Origin: Bacteroides sp.
GTDB lineage: Bacteria > Bacteroidota > Bacteroidia > Bacteroidales > Bacteroidaceae
NCBI GenBank assembly: GCA_015060735.1
Contig: SUXX01000006.1
Span: 33,629-97,628, forward strand
Length of the DNA: 64,000 bases
Direction: 5' to 3'
In this document: in pieces, positions 55,947-63,821 of the stretch
Position numbering within the stretch: the stretch's first letter is position 1
How the letters are laid out: each line of letters begins with the position of its first letter
Notes under the pieces: generated by a model
The model's input: only the letters and a program-made list of their open reading frames with translations
Told to the model about the DNA's origin: nothing
Database searches by the model: none
Position numbers and translations under genes: made by a program

Positions 55947-57112
55947 TTCTTTCGATGTTTTATTAACATGATGACAGCATTAGAATCTTCATTCAATGTT
56001 GAAGCTATTTCTTTCAATTTACCCTTTAGTTTTCCTTCTTCATAAGCTTGGGTTAGTTCAGATGCTTGTAATGACAGATGCATCATGACCTCTCCTTTAG
56101 GCAATGAATAAAAAGGAATTGTCTTTTCCGGATAGTCTGCATTGTAGAAAGTACATTGATAAATGGCTTTTTCTTCTTTATCATATCCCAAATAGATGCT
56201 TGGTGGATAACTGAGTCTTGATTTATTAACTTTCTTTTCTAGTGTTTGCATGAATATGTAACGGTCCGTTATCATGAAAGGGAATAAAAAGATTTCGGGA
56301 TTCATATGTTGAACGGAAGGAGTTCTGACAATAAATGGATGAAGGCTACCGTTTGCTTGAAAATGGTACAGAGTATCCGAAGAAGGTCGTGTTATATACC
56401 AATCTTTATGATTTCCACAAGCCGTAAGGTAGTAAAAAGGAGAAACGGTTACCTCGCCGTACTTTTCATGCATTCCTGTGTAGACAGGAGTCCTGATTTC
56501 TTGGTACGGGAGATTTAATTCCCGAACAATACTTCCATCTTGCTTGGAGATTAATATGTGACTGGAATTTTCACTTTCTTGGTGAGGTGAATATCCTTTG
56601 TAAGTGAATAAATGCTTGGAGTCGTAATCGAAAGTATAGTTATAGTAACTATTCTTGGCAAACTTGAAGTTTCTCAAAAAGTTACCTTCCAAGTCGTATA
56701 CCATAATCTTTTGTCCGGAATAATCTACAACAAACATTTCATTTTGATCTTCGTTTAAGATTACTTCAGTAAATAGATTGTATTCTTCCCCACCTTGTCC
56801 CTTACGGTTGATTTTTCTAATACCTTTACCAGTCTTACAATCATATAAGAAGAGGTTTCCGTCACTTCCGCCATTGCTTATGGCAAGGATATTTTGTCCG
56901 ATACCGCTTACTATGCCTTTGTTGATATATTCATCGGTTGTTTCGAGTACAATATATTCTACATCTGCAAAATCTTGAAGCATCAGTTCTTTTTCCGGAT
57001 AGTTGGTTTCTACATCAATGGTTATTAATTCGTGGGGTGCCGGTTGATGATGACATGCCGTCAGTAGAACGACATAAAATGCTGTTGTCAAGATAAAAAG
57101 ATTTGTTCTCAT
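55943..57112 (-). CDS. Six-bladed beta-propeller lipoprotein (third of three)
   Basis: A 389-residue lipoprotein (lipobox LLTAC, C20). The strongest match to the propeller family: DFADVEYIVLETTDEYINKG, INRKGQGGEEYNLFTEVILN, EMFVVDYSGQKIMVYDLEGN. Opposite strand to the other two propellers, with a stop overlap of four bases at the convergent end. It lies downstream of the SUMF1-fold gene on the minus strand, so it may belong to the blaI-M56-SUMF1 unit. Confidence 0.82.
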   Translation of the reverse strand: MRTNLFILTTAFYVVLLTACHHQPAPHELITIDVETNYPEKELMLQDFADVEYIVLETTDEYINKGIVSGIGQNILAISNGGSDGNLFLYDCKTGKGIRKINRKGQGGEEYNLFTEVILNEDQNEMFVVDYSGQKIMVYDLEGNFLRNFKFAKNSYYNYTFDYDSKHLFTYKGYSPHQESENSSHILISKQDGSIVRELNLPYQEIRTPVYTGMHEKYGEVTVSPFYYLTACGNHKDWYITRPSSDTLYHFQANGSLHPFIVRTPSVQHMNPEIFLFPFMITDRYIFMQTLEKKVNKSRLSYPPSIYLGYDKEEKAIYQCTFYNADYPEKTIPFYSLPKGEVMMHLSLQASELTQAYEEGKLKGKLKEIASTLNEDSNAVIMLIKHRKN

Positions 57113-57124
57113 AATAATTATTGT

Positions 57125-57985
57125 TTAATATTCGTTTTCGCTATTGCATTCCATTACTAATCTGAATCCACCGTATTCATCTTTGTAATTGGCAAAATCG
57201 AAGTCAATACAAGATACCTTGCATCCTGTTGCTTCTCCTCCCCAACTTCCTCCTCTTATAATTCGTCTAAAGTATAAATGAGTGCCAGGAAAGGGCCATC
57301 CGGTATGTACTTTCTTGTTGTTTTGTACATATTCTTTTTGATACAAGTTATCACACCATTCCCATACATTTCCGCTCATGTCGTATAATCCCAATTCATT
57401 GCTTTGTTTTAAGCCAACGGTATGAGTGGTCTTTTTGTCTCCACATGGTTTATCTTGATAATTCTCAATATACCAACCGACTTCGTTTATATTGTTGCTA
57501 CCGCTGTATTTATATCCAAGACTTCGATTACCTCCCCTAGCTGCATATTCCCATTCAATATCTGATGGTAGTCGAAACTTCTTTTTAGTTAGAATGGTTA
57601 AACGGGCTATAAAAGCTTGTGCATCACTCCAACTGACGTTTTCAACGGGGCAATCTTCACAATTGGTATTATGGGAATGATTGTTTTCTTCACCTAATAC
57701 CGCATTCCATAGTTTTTGGGTCACTTCGTATTTTCCTATATAAAAGGATTCAACGTTTTCTGAATGTAATGGTTTCTCGTTTTCTGAAGCATCCTTTTCT
57801 TGTTTAGGTGTGCATCCCATATTAAATGTACCTCCTTCCACTAAAACCATTTCAATGGTTTCACCATTTACAACTATCTTGCATTCTTGTATTGGTTTGG
57901 ATGAAGACTCTTTTTGTGAGCAACTGGAACTTGTGATTATTATGAAGATTAATAATACAATTTTTATTGTATATAGTTTTTTCAT
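57125..57985 (-). CDS. SUMF1/FGE-fold lipoprotein without the FGE cysteine pair
   Basis: A 286-residue lipoprotein (lipobox SSSC, about C22). The formylglycine-generating-enzyme fold runs from about 45 to 280: VEGGTFNMGC, FYIGKYEVTQKLWNAVL, PVENVSWSDAQAFIARL, LPSDIEWEYAARGG, YDMSGNVWEWCDNL, RGGSWGGEA, and the last GGFRLVM. True FGE has a cysteine after the GGS(Y/F)-type motif and a second one five residues later; here the place reads GGSWGGEATG, so sulfatase activation is unlikely. Other SUMF1-fold proteins act in sensing or structural roles. Operon with the M56 and BlaI genes (5-base spacing). Confidence 0.86.
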   Translation of the reverse strand: MKKLYTIKIVLLIFIIITSSSCSQKESSSKPIQECKIVVNGETIEMVLVEGGTFNMGCTPKQEKDASENEKPLHSENVESFYIGKYEVTQKLWNAVLGEENNHSHNTNCEDCPVENVSWSDAQAFIARLTILTKKKFRLPSDIEWEYAARGGNRSLGYKYSGSNNINEVGWYIENYQDKPCGDKKTTHTVGLKQSNELGLYDMSGNVWEWCDNLYQKEYVQNNKKVHTGWPFPGTHLYFRRIIRGGSWGGEATGCKVSCIDFDFANYKDEYGGFRLVMECNSENEY

Positions 57986-57989
57986 AACT

Positions 57990-59144
57990 TTATTTCAAAT
58001 TAAAATGTATCGATATTATATATCTGAAAATGCCTTTATGGCTGGTTTTCCATATAGGTGAATCCTTAATAATTCGCACTGCTTCTGCATCCAGTGAAGG
58101 ACTTACACTTTCTATTACTTTGACGGTGTTCTGATGTTCGTTTTCTCTAAGATGCAATTCAAGAACGACTTTTCCTTGTATCCCTTTTTCGAAAGCATCC
58201 GTCGGGTATTTTATGTAACGGGCTATGTGATTAAGAGTTGCTTGCATTTCAGGACTTAATTCTGAACCTTCTTGTGGAATAGAGGCCGATATCGGCGAGA
58301 AAATGCATATTACAAACAGCATGATAGGTATCAAATAGAGGAACTTTATCTTTGCCCATGGGCTTGAGGGTTGTTTGTTTATCATGCTGATTCGCTTCTT
58401 GATTTGGCTATTATTGAATCGGTTGGTGATTGAAAGGGAAGACTGGAATGCGGCCTTTTCTATCATTAACAACTGATAGTCGTGAGCGTTTTCTCCGTGT
58501 CGGAGCACAAAATCATCGGCTTCATATTCATGAATGTCCTGTATATCTTTTGATAGCATCCATACGAATGGATTGAACCATTGAAGAATCTCGATGATTG
58601 AAAGCCAAATGATGTCCCAGGAATGGTGACATCGGATGTGGGCGGTTTCGTGAAGCAGGATTTGTTTACCGTTTTCGTGATAATCTTTTTCGGATATCAC
58701 GATATGGTTCATCCAACTGAATGGTACAATCGGGTTTAGGTGGCAATGGATGCGTATTCCTTGCTCATCGTGTACCCATAACTGGCCTTGATGAATCGTC
58801 CGTCTTAGTTCGATCCATTCAATAATCTTTCTGAATAAGAAGAAAGTAACTCCAATTAAATAACCTATGATCATGCATGTCCCAATCCAATTCGAGGGAT
58901 TGCTTTGGGTTATCATGTCTATTTTATGGCTGACGACAATAATCTCAGGAAAAAAAATGTAGTTTGCTTGTATTAGCCATGATAAGTTTAATAAAGGTAG
59001 AATGAACGATAAGAGGCTGATGGTTAATAATGCAATTCGGTTAATGCGGAAAAAGGTGTCTTTTCGTAGAAGAAACCGAAAGGGCAAGTACAAGGCCATT
59101 AAATAGGCACTGCTCTTTAATAGGTATAGTAAAATTTGTTCCAT
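57990..59144 (-). CDS. M56 family membrane metallopeptidase with TonB-like C-terminal domain
   Basis: A 384-residue protein: three or four helices at about 8-25, 36-58, 88-105 and 268-285; the zinc motif HETAH at 165-169 with a further acidic site in HEYEAD (205-210); then a TonB C-terminal domain at about 300-384 (GIQGKVVLELHLRENEHQNT). It is like BlaR1/MecR1 signal transducers, which cut BlaI-type repressors when they sense a signal, but the penicillin-binding sensor domain is replaced by TonB. The adjacent blaI gene supports such a pair. The signal is unknown. Confidence 0.88.
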   Translation of the reverse strand: MEQILLYLLKSSAYLMALYLPFRFLLRKDTFFRINRIALLTISLLSFILPLLNLSWLIQANYIFFPEIIVVSHKIDMITQSNPSNWIGTCMIIGYLIGVTFFLFRKIIEWIELRRTIHQGQLWVHDEQGIRIHCHLNPIVPFSWMNHIVISEKDYHENGKQILLHETAHIRCHHSWDIIWLSIIEILQWFNPFVWMLSKDIQDIHEYEADDFVLRHGENAHDYQLLMIEKAAFQSSLSITNRFNNSQIKKRISMINKQPSSPWAKIKFLYLIPIMLFVICIFSPISASIPQEGSELSPEMQATLNHIARYIKYPTDAFEKGIQGKVVLELHLRENEHQNTVKVIESVSPSLDAEAVRIIKDSPIWKTSHKGIFRYIISIHFNLK

Positions 59145-59145
59145 T

Positions 59146-59532
59146 TTATTCGTTCGTTTGTTTAATCATGTTGATGAGTTCTTCTACTTCAGAGGCGGAA
59201 AGTTGCTCTTGCTGGACAAAGAATTTCAGCAAAGAAGATTTGGAGCCTTCAAAGAAATTGTCCTTAACCTCGTTCATTACTCTTTGAAGGTATTCGTCCT
59301 TAGTTATTAAAGGATAATAGATGTGTGTTTTTCCTGTTTCCTTTCGATAAGCTACAAATTTCTTGTTGAGCAAAATCTTCATGAATGTAGCTATGGTGGT
59401 GTAAGCAGGTTTCGGCTCGGCATATTGTGCAATAAGGTCGTGGACACATGCTCCTTCAGTTCTCTCCCAAAGAATGTTCATGATTTGAATTTCTGCTTTC
59501 GTCAGGGTATAGGATTTCATACTTTGTTTCAT
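59146..59532 (-). CDS. BlaI/MecI family repressor
   Basis: A 128-residue winged-helix repressor: LTKAEIQIMNILWERTEG (about 10-27), AYTTIATFMKILLNKKFV (about 43-60), GKTHIYYPLIT (67-77), then a dimer helix. It very likely represses its own operon (blaI-M56-SUMF1-propeller) until cleaved by the M56 protein. A -7 box sits on a hairpin-like inverted repeat just upstream. The first ATG (59532) and a second five codons in are both possible. Confidence 0.9.
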   Translation of the reverse strand: MKQSMKSYTLTKAEIQIMNILWERTEGACVHDLIAQYAEPKPAYTTIATFMKILLNKKFVAYRKETGKTHIYYPLITKDEYLQRVMNEVKDNFFEGSKSSLLKFFVQQEQLSASEVEELINMIKQTNE

Positions 59533-59542
59533 TGAGTTTGGA

Positions 59543-59595
59543 ACAAATTTAGAAGGAAATTTCGGAAAAACTAAACATTTAGATTTCTAATTTGT
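59543..59595 (-). promoter_or_regulatory. Promoter and likely operator of the blaI operon
   Basis: On the minus strand the -7 box TAAATTTG (59544-59551) overlaps ACAAATTTAGA, which faces TCTAATTTGT at 59586-59595 as an inverted pair with one extra base. The overlap of the promoter with a symmetric site fits autoregulation by BlaI. Confidence 0.5.
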
Positions 59596-59677
59596 AAAGC
59601 CATGTAAACTTTAACTTTCATTTTTAGTAATTGAACACTTATTATTAGTAATCAATATATATAGCCGATGCATGTAA

Positions 59678-59722
59678 AAGAAAACGCCTTCGCGTATTTA
59701 TAATTTGCGAAGGCGTTTTCTT
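59678..59722. terminator. Bidirectional terminator made of inverted GAAGGCGTTTTC units
   Basis: AAGAAAACGCCTTCGC, 13 bases, GCGAAGGCGTTTTCTT: a perfect 16-base stem. It is built of the same unit as at 6369-6446. It stands between the blaI promoter region and the stop of the HU-LysM gene, 60 bases after that stop on the minus strand. Confidence 0.75.
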
Positions 59723-59783
59723 ACAAATGTCTGCACGTTTTCCTAAAAACATTTGCATCTAATGATGAATAAAGTGTCGGCAA

Positions 59784-60902
59784 TTAATTCTTGGGAGCAA
59801 GTTCAGGGATTTTGATTTGTGCTCCGGCAGGGATATTGTCGGCATCTTTGAAGGTATCCCGGTTGTGTTTGGCAATGTATGGCCAGAACTTCTTAGTACC
59901 AAAAAACTTGAGGGAAGCCTTGATGATGGTTTCGCCATTTTGTAAAGTGTAGGTTGTTTGGGTTCCTGTTATCCGATATTCCAACGTGTCGGCAATGGAA
60001 GGAACTCGTTCGTTCTTAGGAACTTGAACGGGAGGCACAGGTGTTATTGGTGTAGGGGTGGTAACCTCGGGGCTTCCTTTCATTGCGGTTGTATCTTGGG
60101 CTGGTTCTTCTATTTTCACTTCAACAGGAGCCGTTGTTTCTTGATGTATAGGAGTTGCTTTTCTTGTTTCAGGTTCGGATGAAGGTTTTAAGAACAACCA
60201 ATAAGCTCCCAATAGAATGACAAGTACTAAAAAGATGATAATTCCCCAAAGGGAGGGAGATGATTCATCCTTGTTCTCTTTTAATGTGATGGTTGGGGAT
60301 GGGTTCTCTTTTTTTTTTTCTGAAAGGTCTTGTGTTTCCTTCTGTATGTCCGTTATTGGTTTTTCTTCAATGGTTGTAGCATGAATGTCTTCTGTTGGAA
60401 GGATGGAAGGTTCTTCCATCGTTGTTTCCTCTTCGATTGTTATTTCCGTTTCAATGGTTTCTTGCACAGGTTCTTCCACACTGTTTTGAGGTACTTCAAT
60501 AGGATTCTCTGAGGACAATTCTTCTTCCTCCCCCGATATGTCTTCGAAAGTTTCAGAAGGAGTATCTTCCAGTACTACGCCATCATTCAATATAATGGTT
60601 TCAAAATGAGAGAAGGGTTTGTTTATCAGCCCTTTCATGGTGTTGTCGGGTGTGAAGGAAATCTTGGTATGCCCTTGAATTTCAATTCGTTCTCCGGTAT
60701 TTACATTTATACTTTCCCGGCTATCTACCTCGGTGAGCCTGAAAGTCCCCAATCCCTTCACTTTGACATATTTATCGTTGCCTAAAGTTTCTTCTATCAA
60801 ATCGAACATGTTTCTGACAAAAAGTTCTGCGTCCTTTTTGCTGATGCCTTGCTTATCCGTCAGTTGCGTAACGATGTCCTGCAATGTAATCTTTTCATTC
60901 AT
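59784..60902 (-). CDS. HU-family protein with membrane helix and LysM-like domain
   Basis: A 372-residue protein. HU/IHF domain at about 1-92 (MNEKITLQDIVTQLTDKQGI; core KVKGLGTFRLTEVDSRESIN); an acidic, Glu/Thr/Pro-rich linker at about 105-215; one membrane helix at 218-238 (SLWGIIIFLVLVILLGAYWL); a Pro/Thr-rich stretch; and a LysM-like domain at about 316-366 (YTLQNGETIIKASLKFFGTK then FWPYIAKHNRDT and AGAQIKIP). This puts a DNA-binding domain in the cytosol and a peptidoglycan-binding domain in the periplasm. Overlaps the HU gene before it by eight bases. Confidence 0.85.
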   Translation of the reverse strand: MNEKITLQDIVTQLTDKQGISKKDAELFVRNMFDLIEETLGNDKYVKVKGLGTFRLTEVDSRESINVNTGERIEIQGHTKISFTPDNTMKGLINKPFSHFETIILNDGVVLEDTPSETFEDISGEEEELSSENPIEVPQNSVEEPVQETIETEITIEEETTMEEPSILPTEDIHATTIEEKPITDIQKETQDLSEKKKENPSPTITLKENKDESSPSLWGIIIFLVLVILLGAYWLFLKPSSEPETRKATPIHQETTAPVEVKIEEPAQDTTAMKGSPEVTTPTPITPVPPVQVPKNERVPSIADTLEYRITGTQTTYTLQNGETIIKASLKFFGTKKFWPYIAKHNRDTFKDADNIPAGAQIKIPELAPKN

Positions 60903-61188
60903 GGCTTAAGGTTTTTTGCTTGAACTTTTCTTTCAACAGAATGCTTGGCTTATAGGCCAGAACAAGTTTTGGAGGAATCAACATGCGTTGTTGAGTGGCC
61001 GGATTGACAGAAATACGCTCCAGTTTCTTTTTCACTTCAAAAGTGCCAAATCCTTGGATGGAGATGATGTTTCCTTCCTGTAACTCTTGTGTCATGATGC
61101 TCAGGACAGAAGAAACGAGTTGGCTAGTCTCTTTGTTGGAGTAGCCAAGCTTTTGTGAAAGTCCGGATATGAATTCTTTGTTATTCAA
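60895..61188 (-). CDS. HU family DNA-binding protein
   Basis: A 97-residue nucleoid protein of the HU/IHF fold: NKEFISGLSQKLGYSNKETS, IISIQGFGTFEVKKKLER, then the arm VNPATQQRMLIPPKLVLAYK. Dimers of this type bend and pack DNA. It is encoded just before, and overlaps, the HU-membrane-LysM gene, so the two could form mixed dimers (inference). Confidence 0.92.
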   Translation of the reverse strand: MNNKEFISGLSQKLGYSNKETSQLVSSVLSIMTQELQEGNIISIQGFGTFEVKKKLERISVNPATQQRMLIPPKLVLAYKPSILLKEKFKQKTLSHE

Positions 61189-61263
61189 GGTATTATCGTA
61201 TTAAATTCAATTTGCGATATTACAAAAAAAAGGTCAGTAAACCAAATTCTTGTTCCGAAATTT

Positions 61264-62562
61264 CTAGATAAGTTCTCCAAAAAGGTCGAAATCATCGGCA
61301 TTTGTGATTCTTACCTGATAAAAATGACCACTAAACAAGCGTTTTCCTGTTGCTTTGATTAATACTTCCGGGTCTACTTCGGGGGAATCAAATTGGGTTC
61401 TTCCGATGTAATAGTCGCCTTCCTTACGATCAATGATGACTTTCAATTCCTGGCCAATTTTTGCATGGCTTAAATCAGCTGAGATGTCTTGCTGGAGTGC
61501 CATCAATTCGTCTAGGCGTGCTTGTTTTACCTCATACGGGATTGAATCTTCGTATGTTTGGGCTGCGTATGTACCTTCTTCTTCAGAATATGCAAAGGCT
61601 CCCATGCGGTCAAATCGAGCTTTTTGAACAAATTCTTTCAATTCATCGAAGTCTTCTTCAGTTTCTCCAGGGAAGCCGACCATTAAGGTAGTACGAAGAT
61701 GAATGCCTGGAACTTCTTGACGGAATCTTTCGATTAATTCGTAGGTTTCAGCTTTGGTGACATTTCGACGCATTCTGGAAAGCATGTTGTCGCTGATATG
61801 TTGTAAGGCGATATCCATGTATTTGCATACATTGTCGTTCTCACGCATTACTCGGAACAAGTCTTCCGGAAAATGAGCCGGATATGCGTAGTGCAGACGA
61901 ATCCATTCTACCCCGGGAATTTGGGCTATTTTCTCGATTAGTTCGGGTAATTTTTGTGTTTTATAAAGGTCGATGCCGTAATAGGTCAGCTCTTGTGCAA
62001 TGATTTGGAATTCCTTTACTCCTTTATCAACCAACATTTTCACTTCATCGATGATTTCTTCCATCGGGCGGGAAATATGTTTTCCTGTAATGATAGGGAT
62101 GGCACAATAAGCACAACTACGGTCACAACCTTCAGATATTTTCAGATAAGCATAATGCTTGGGGGTCGTTTGGGTGCGTTCAATGGCAATTTCCGGCTGA
62201 TATGTTTTTCCTAAATCGGCCAAAAGCTCATTCCAATTGAATTTTCCGTAGAATTTGTCTACTTGAGGGATTTCGACTTCCAATTCCTTTAAATAGCGTT
62301 CAGAAAGACAACCCATTACGAATAGTTTCTTGAGTCTTCCTTCTTCCTTGGCTTCACAGAATTCCAATATCATGTTGATGGATTCTTCCTTTGCATCGCC
62401 GATGAAACCGCACGTATTAATAACCGCGATTGCTCCCTGCGGATTTGGAGAGTCATGCGTTACCTTATATCCGTTGGCTTCGAGCTGACGCATCAGCTTT
62501 TCTGAATCCACTAAATTCTTTGAACATCCTAAAGTAATGATGTCTATCGTATTGCGTCTCAT
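61264..62562 (-). CDS. rimO: Ribosomal protein uS12 methylthiotransferase
   Basis: A 432-residue radical SAM enzyme that adds a methylthio group to Asp88 of ribosomal protein S12. N-terminal cluster cysteines C13, C51 and C85; radical SAM cysteines C146, C150 and C153 (CDRSCAYC). The C-terminal TRAM domain begins near residue 365 (IGQELKVIIDRKEGDYYIGR). Overlaps the ftsY stop by four bases (ATGA). Confidence 0.95.
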   Translation of the reverse strand: MRRNTIDIITLGCSKNLVDSEKLMRQLEANGYKVTHDSPNPQGAIAVINTCGFIGDAKEESINMILEFCEAKEEGRLKKLFVMGCLSERYLKELEVEIPQVDKFYGKFNWNELLADLGKTYQPEIAIERTQTTPKHYAYLKISEGCDRSCAYCAIPIITGKHISRPMEEIIDEVKMLVDKGVKEFQIIAQELTYYGIDLYKTQKLPELIEKIAQIPGVEWIRLHYAYPAHFPEDLFRVMRENDNVCKYMDIALQHISDNMLSRMRRNVTKAETYELIERFRQEVPGIHLRTTLMVGFPGETEEDFDELKEFVQKARFDRMGAFAYSEEEGTYAAQTYEDSIPYEVKQARLDELMALQQDISADLSHAKIGQELKVIIDRKEGDYYIGRTQFDSPEVDPEVLIKATGKRLFSGHFYQVRITNADDFDLFGELI

Positions 62563-63521
62563 TTATTTTCTTCTCCGAATAATGAATCAACGAATTCTTT
62601 TTTGCGGAATGCCTGCAAATCTTCGATGCCTTCGCCCAAGCCGATGTATTTTACTGGAATCTTGAATTGATCAGAAATACCGATGACTACGCCACCTTTT
62701 GCAGTGCCGTCCAGCTTGGTAATGGCCATGGCGGTCACTTCGGTTGCTTTGGTAAATTGTTTGGCTTGTTCGAATGCATTTTGTCCGGTAGAACCGTCCA
62801 AAACCAACAACACTTCGTGAGGTGCATCGGCTACGACTTTCTGCATTACGTTCTTGATTTTAGTCAATTCGTTCATCAAGCCAATCTTATTATGTAAACG
62901 ACCGGCGGTATCGATGATAACAACATCAGCGTCATTGGCTACGGCTGAACTGAGTGTATCATAAGCTACGGATGCAGGGTCGGAACCCATCTTTTGTTTA
63001 ATGACGGGGATACCTACGCGTTCACCCCAGATGTCGAGTTGTTCGACAGCTGCTGCACGGAAGGTGTCTGCTGCTCCTAAATAGACCTTCAATCCCTTCT
63101 TTTTGAATTGATAAGCTAATTTGCCGATGGTGGTGGTCTTTCCTACTCCGTTTACACCTACTACCATGATGACGTATGGCTTCTTTCCTTCGGGAACGCT
63201 GAATTCTTCCGAATCCATCGTATTATTTTCAGTTAGCAAGGCTGCTATTTCTTCGCGTAAAATCTTGTTCAGCTCTTGTGTATTTACGTATTTATCTTTC
63301 GCAACGCGTTCTTCTATGCGTTTGATTATATTTAAGGTGGTTTCTACACCAACGTCGGAAGTAATCAGAACTTCTTCTAGATTGTCCAAAACTTCATCAT
63401 CTACTTTTGATTTTCCAGCTACGGCACGAGCAATTTTACTGAAAACACTCTCTTTGGTTTTGGATAAACCTTTGTCTAAAGTTTCCTTCTTTTCTTTGGA
63501 GAAAAAACTAAAAAATCCCAT
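62559..63521 (-). CDS. ftsY: Signal recognition particle receptor FtsY
   Basis: A 320-residue GTPase that docks SRP-ribosome complexes at the membrane. NG domain with the G1 loop GVNGVGKT at 122-129, DTAGRLHNK, and TKLDGTAKGG. The N-terminal A domain is short (about 20 residues, MGFFSFFSKEKKETLDKGLS), as in many Bacteroidota. It has its own promoter and is cotranscribed with rimO. Confidence 0.95.
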   Translation of the reverse strand: MGFFSFFSKEKKETLDKGLSKTKESVFSKIARAVAGKSKVDDEVLDNLEEVLITSDVGVETTLNIIKRIEERVAKDKYVNTQELNKILREEIAALLTENNTMDSEEFSVPEGKKPYVIMVVGVNGVGKTTTIGKLAYQFKKKGLKVYLGAADTFRAAAVEQLDIWGERVGIPVIKQKMGSDPASVAYDTLSSAVANDADVVIIDTAGRLHNKIGLMNELTKIKNVMQKVVADAPHEVLLVLDGSTGQNAFEQAKQFTKATEVTAMAITKLDGTAKGGVVIGISDQFKIPVKYIGLGEGIEDLQAFRKKEFVDSLFGEENK

Positions 63522-63550
63522 ATCTGAGTTTGATTTAACTAATTATTGTA

Positions 63551-63581
63551 CAAAGATATAACTAATCTTTAACATCTACAA
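63551..63581 (-). promoter_or_regulatory. Promoter for ftsY-rimO
   Basis: On the minus strand TTG (63579-63581), 20 bases, TATCTTTG (63551-63558), 29 bases before the ftsY ATG. A full consensus match. Confidence 0.7.
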
Positions 63582-63594
63582 TAAAGGTATTAAA

Positions 63595-63630
63595 AAAGTT
63601 CCTTCCAACCGGATGGTTGAAAGGAACTTT
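63595..63630 (-). terminator. Terminator of the rpmG-DUF4295 unit
   Basis: AAAGTTCCTTCCAACC, four bases, GGTTGAAAGGAACTTT: a 16-base stem with one mismatch; on the minus strand a T run follows. It is 23 bases after the DUF4295 stop. Confidence 0.93.
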
Positions 63631-63653
63631 CTGAGGTCATTATAGTGACTTGA

Positions 63654-63812
63654 TTATTTCTTGAAAAAGTCTTGAACTTTATCATTCTGAACCATTTGTT
63701 CATCGAAGATGTAAGCACCAGTCTTTGGAGACTTAACCATCTTGATAACCTTTGTATATGAACGGCCTTCAGTTTTACCTGTCTGAAGTGTTGCAACTGC
63801 TTTCTTTGCCAT
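63654..63812 (-). CDS. DUF4295 small basic protein
   Basis: A 52-residue protein, MAKKAVATLQTGKTEGRSYT at the start, ending KVQDFFKK. It is the conserved Bacteroidota DUF4295 family, always found after rpmB-rpmG and thought to be a ribosome-associated protein; the role is not proven. It was found by reading the minus strand directly; a longer antisense-like frame at the same place is a shadow. Confidence 0.88.
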   Translation of the reverse strand: MAKKAVATLQTGKTEGRSYTKVIKMVKSPKTGAYIFDEQMVQNDKVQDFFKK

Positions 63813-63821
63813 GGTCTATAA

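Noticed and set aside
63590..63796. 68-residue minus-strand frame over the rpmG-DUF4295 terminator
   Set aside because: It is out of frame with the DUF4295 protein, runs through the terminator stem and has no family.
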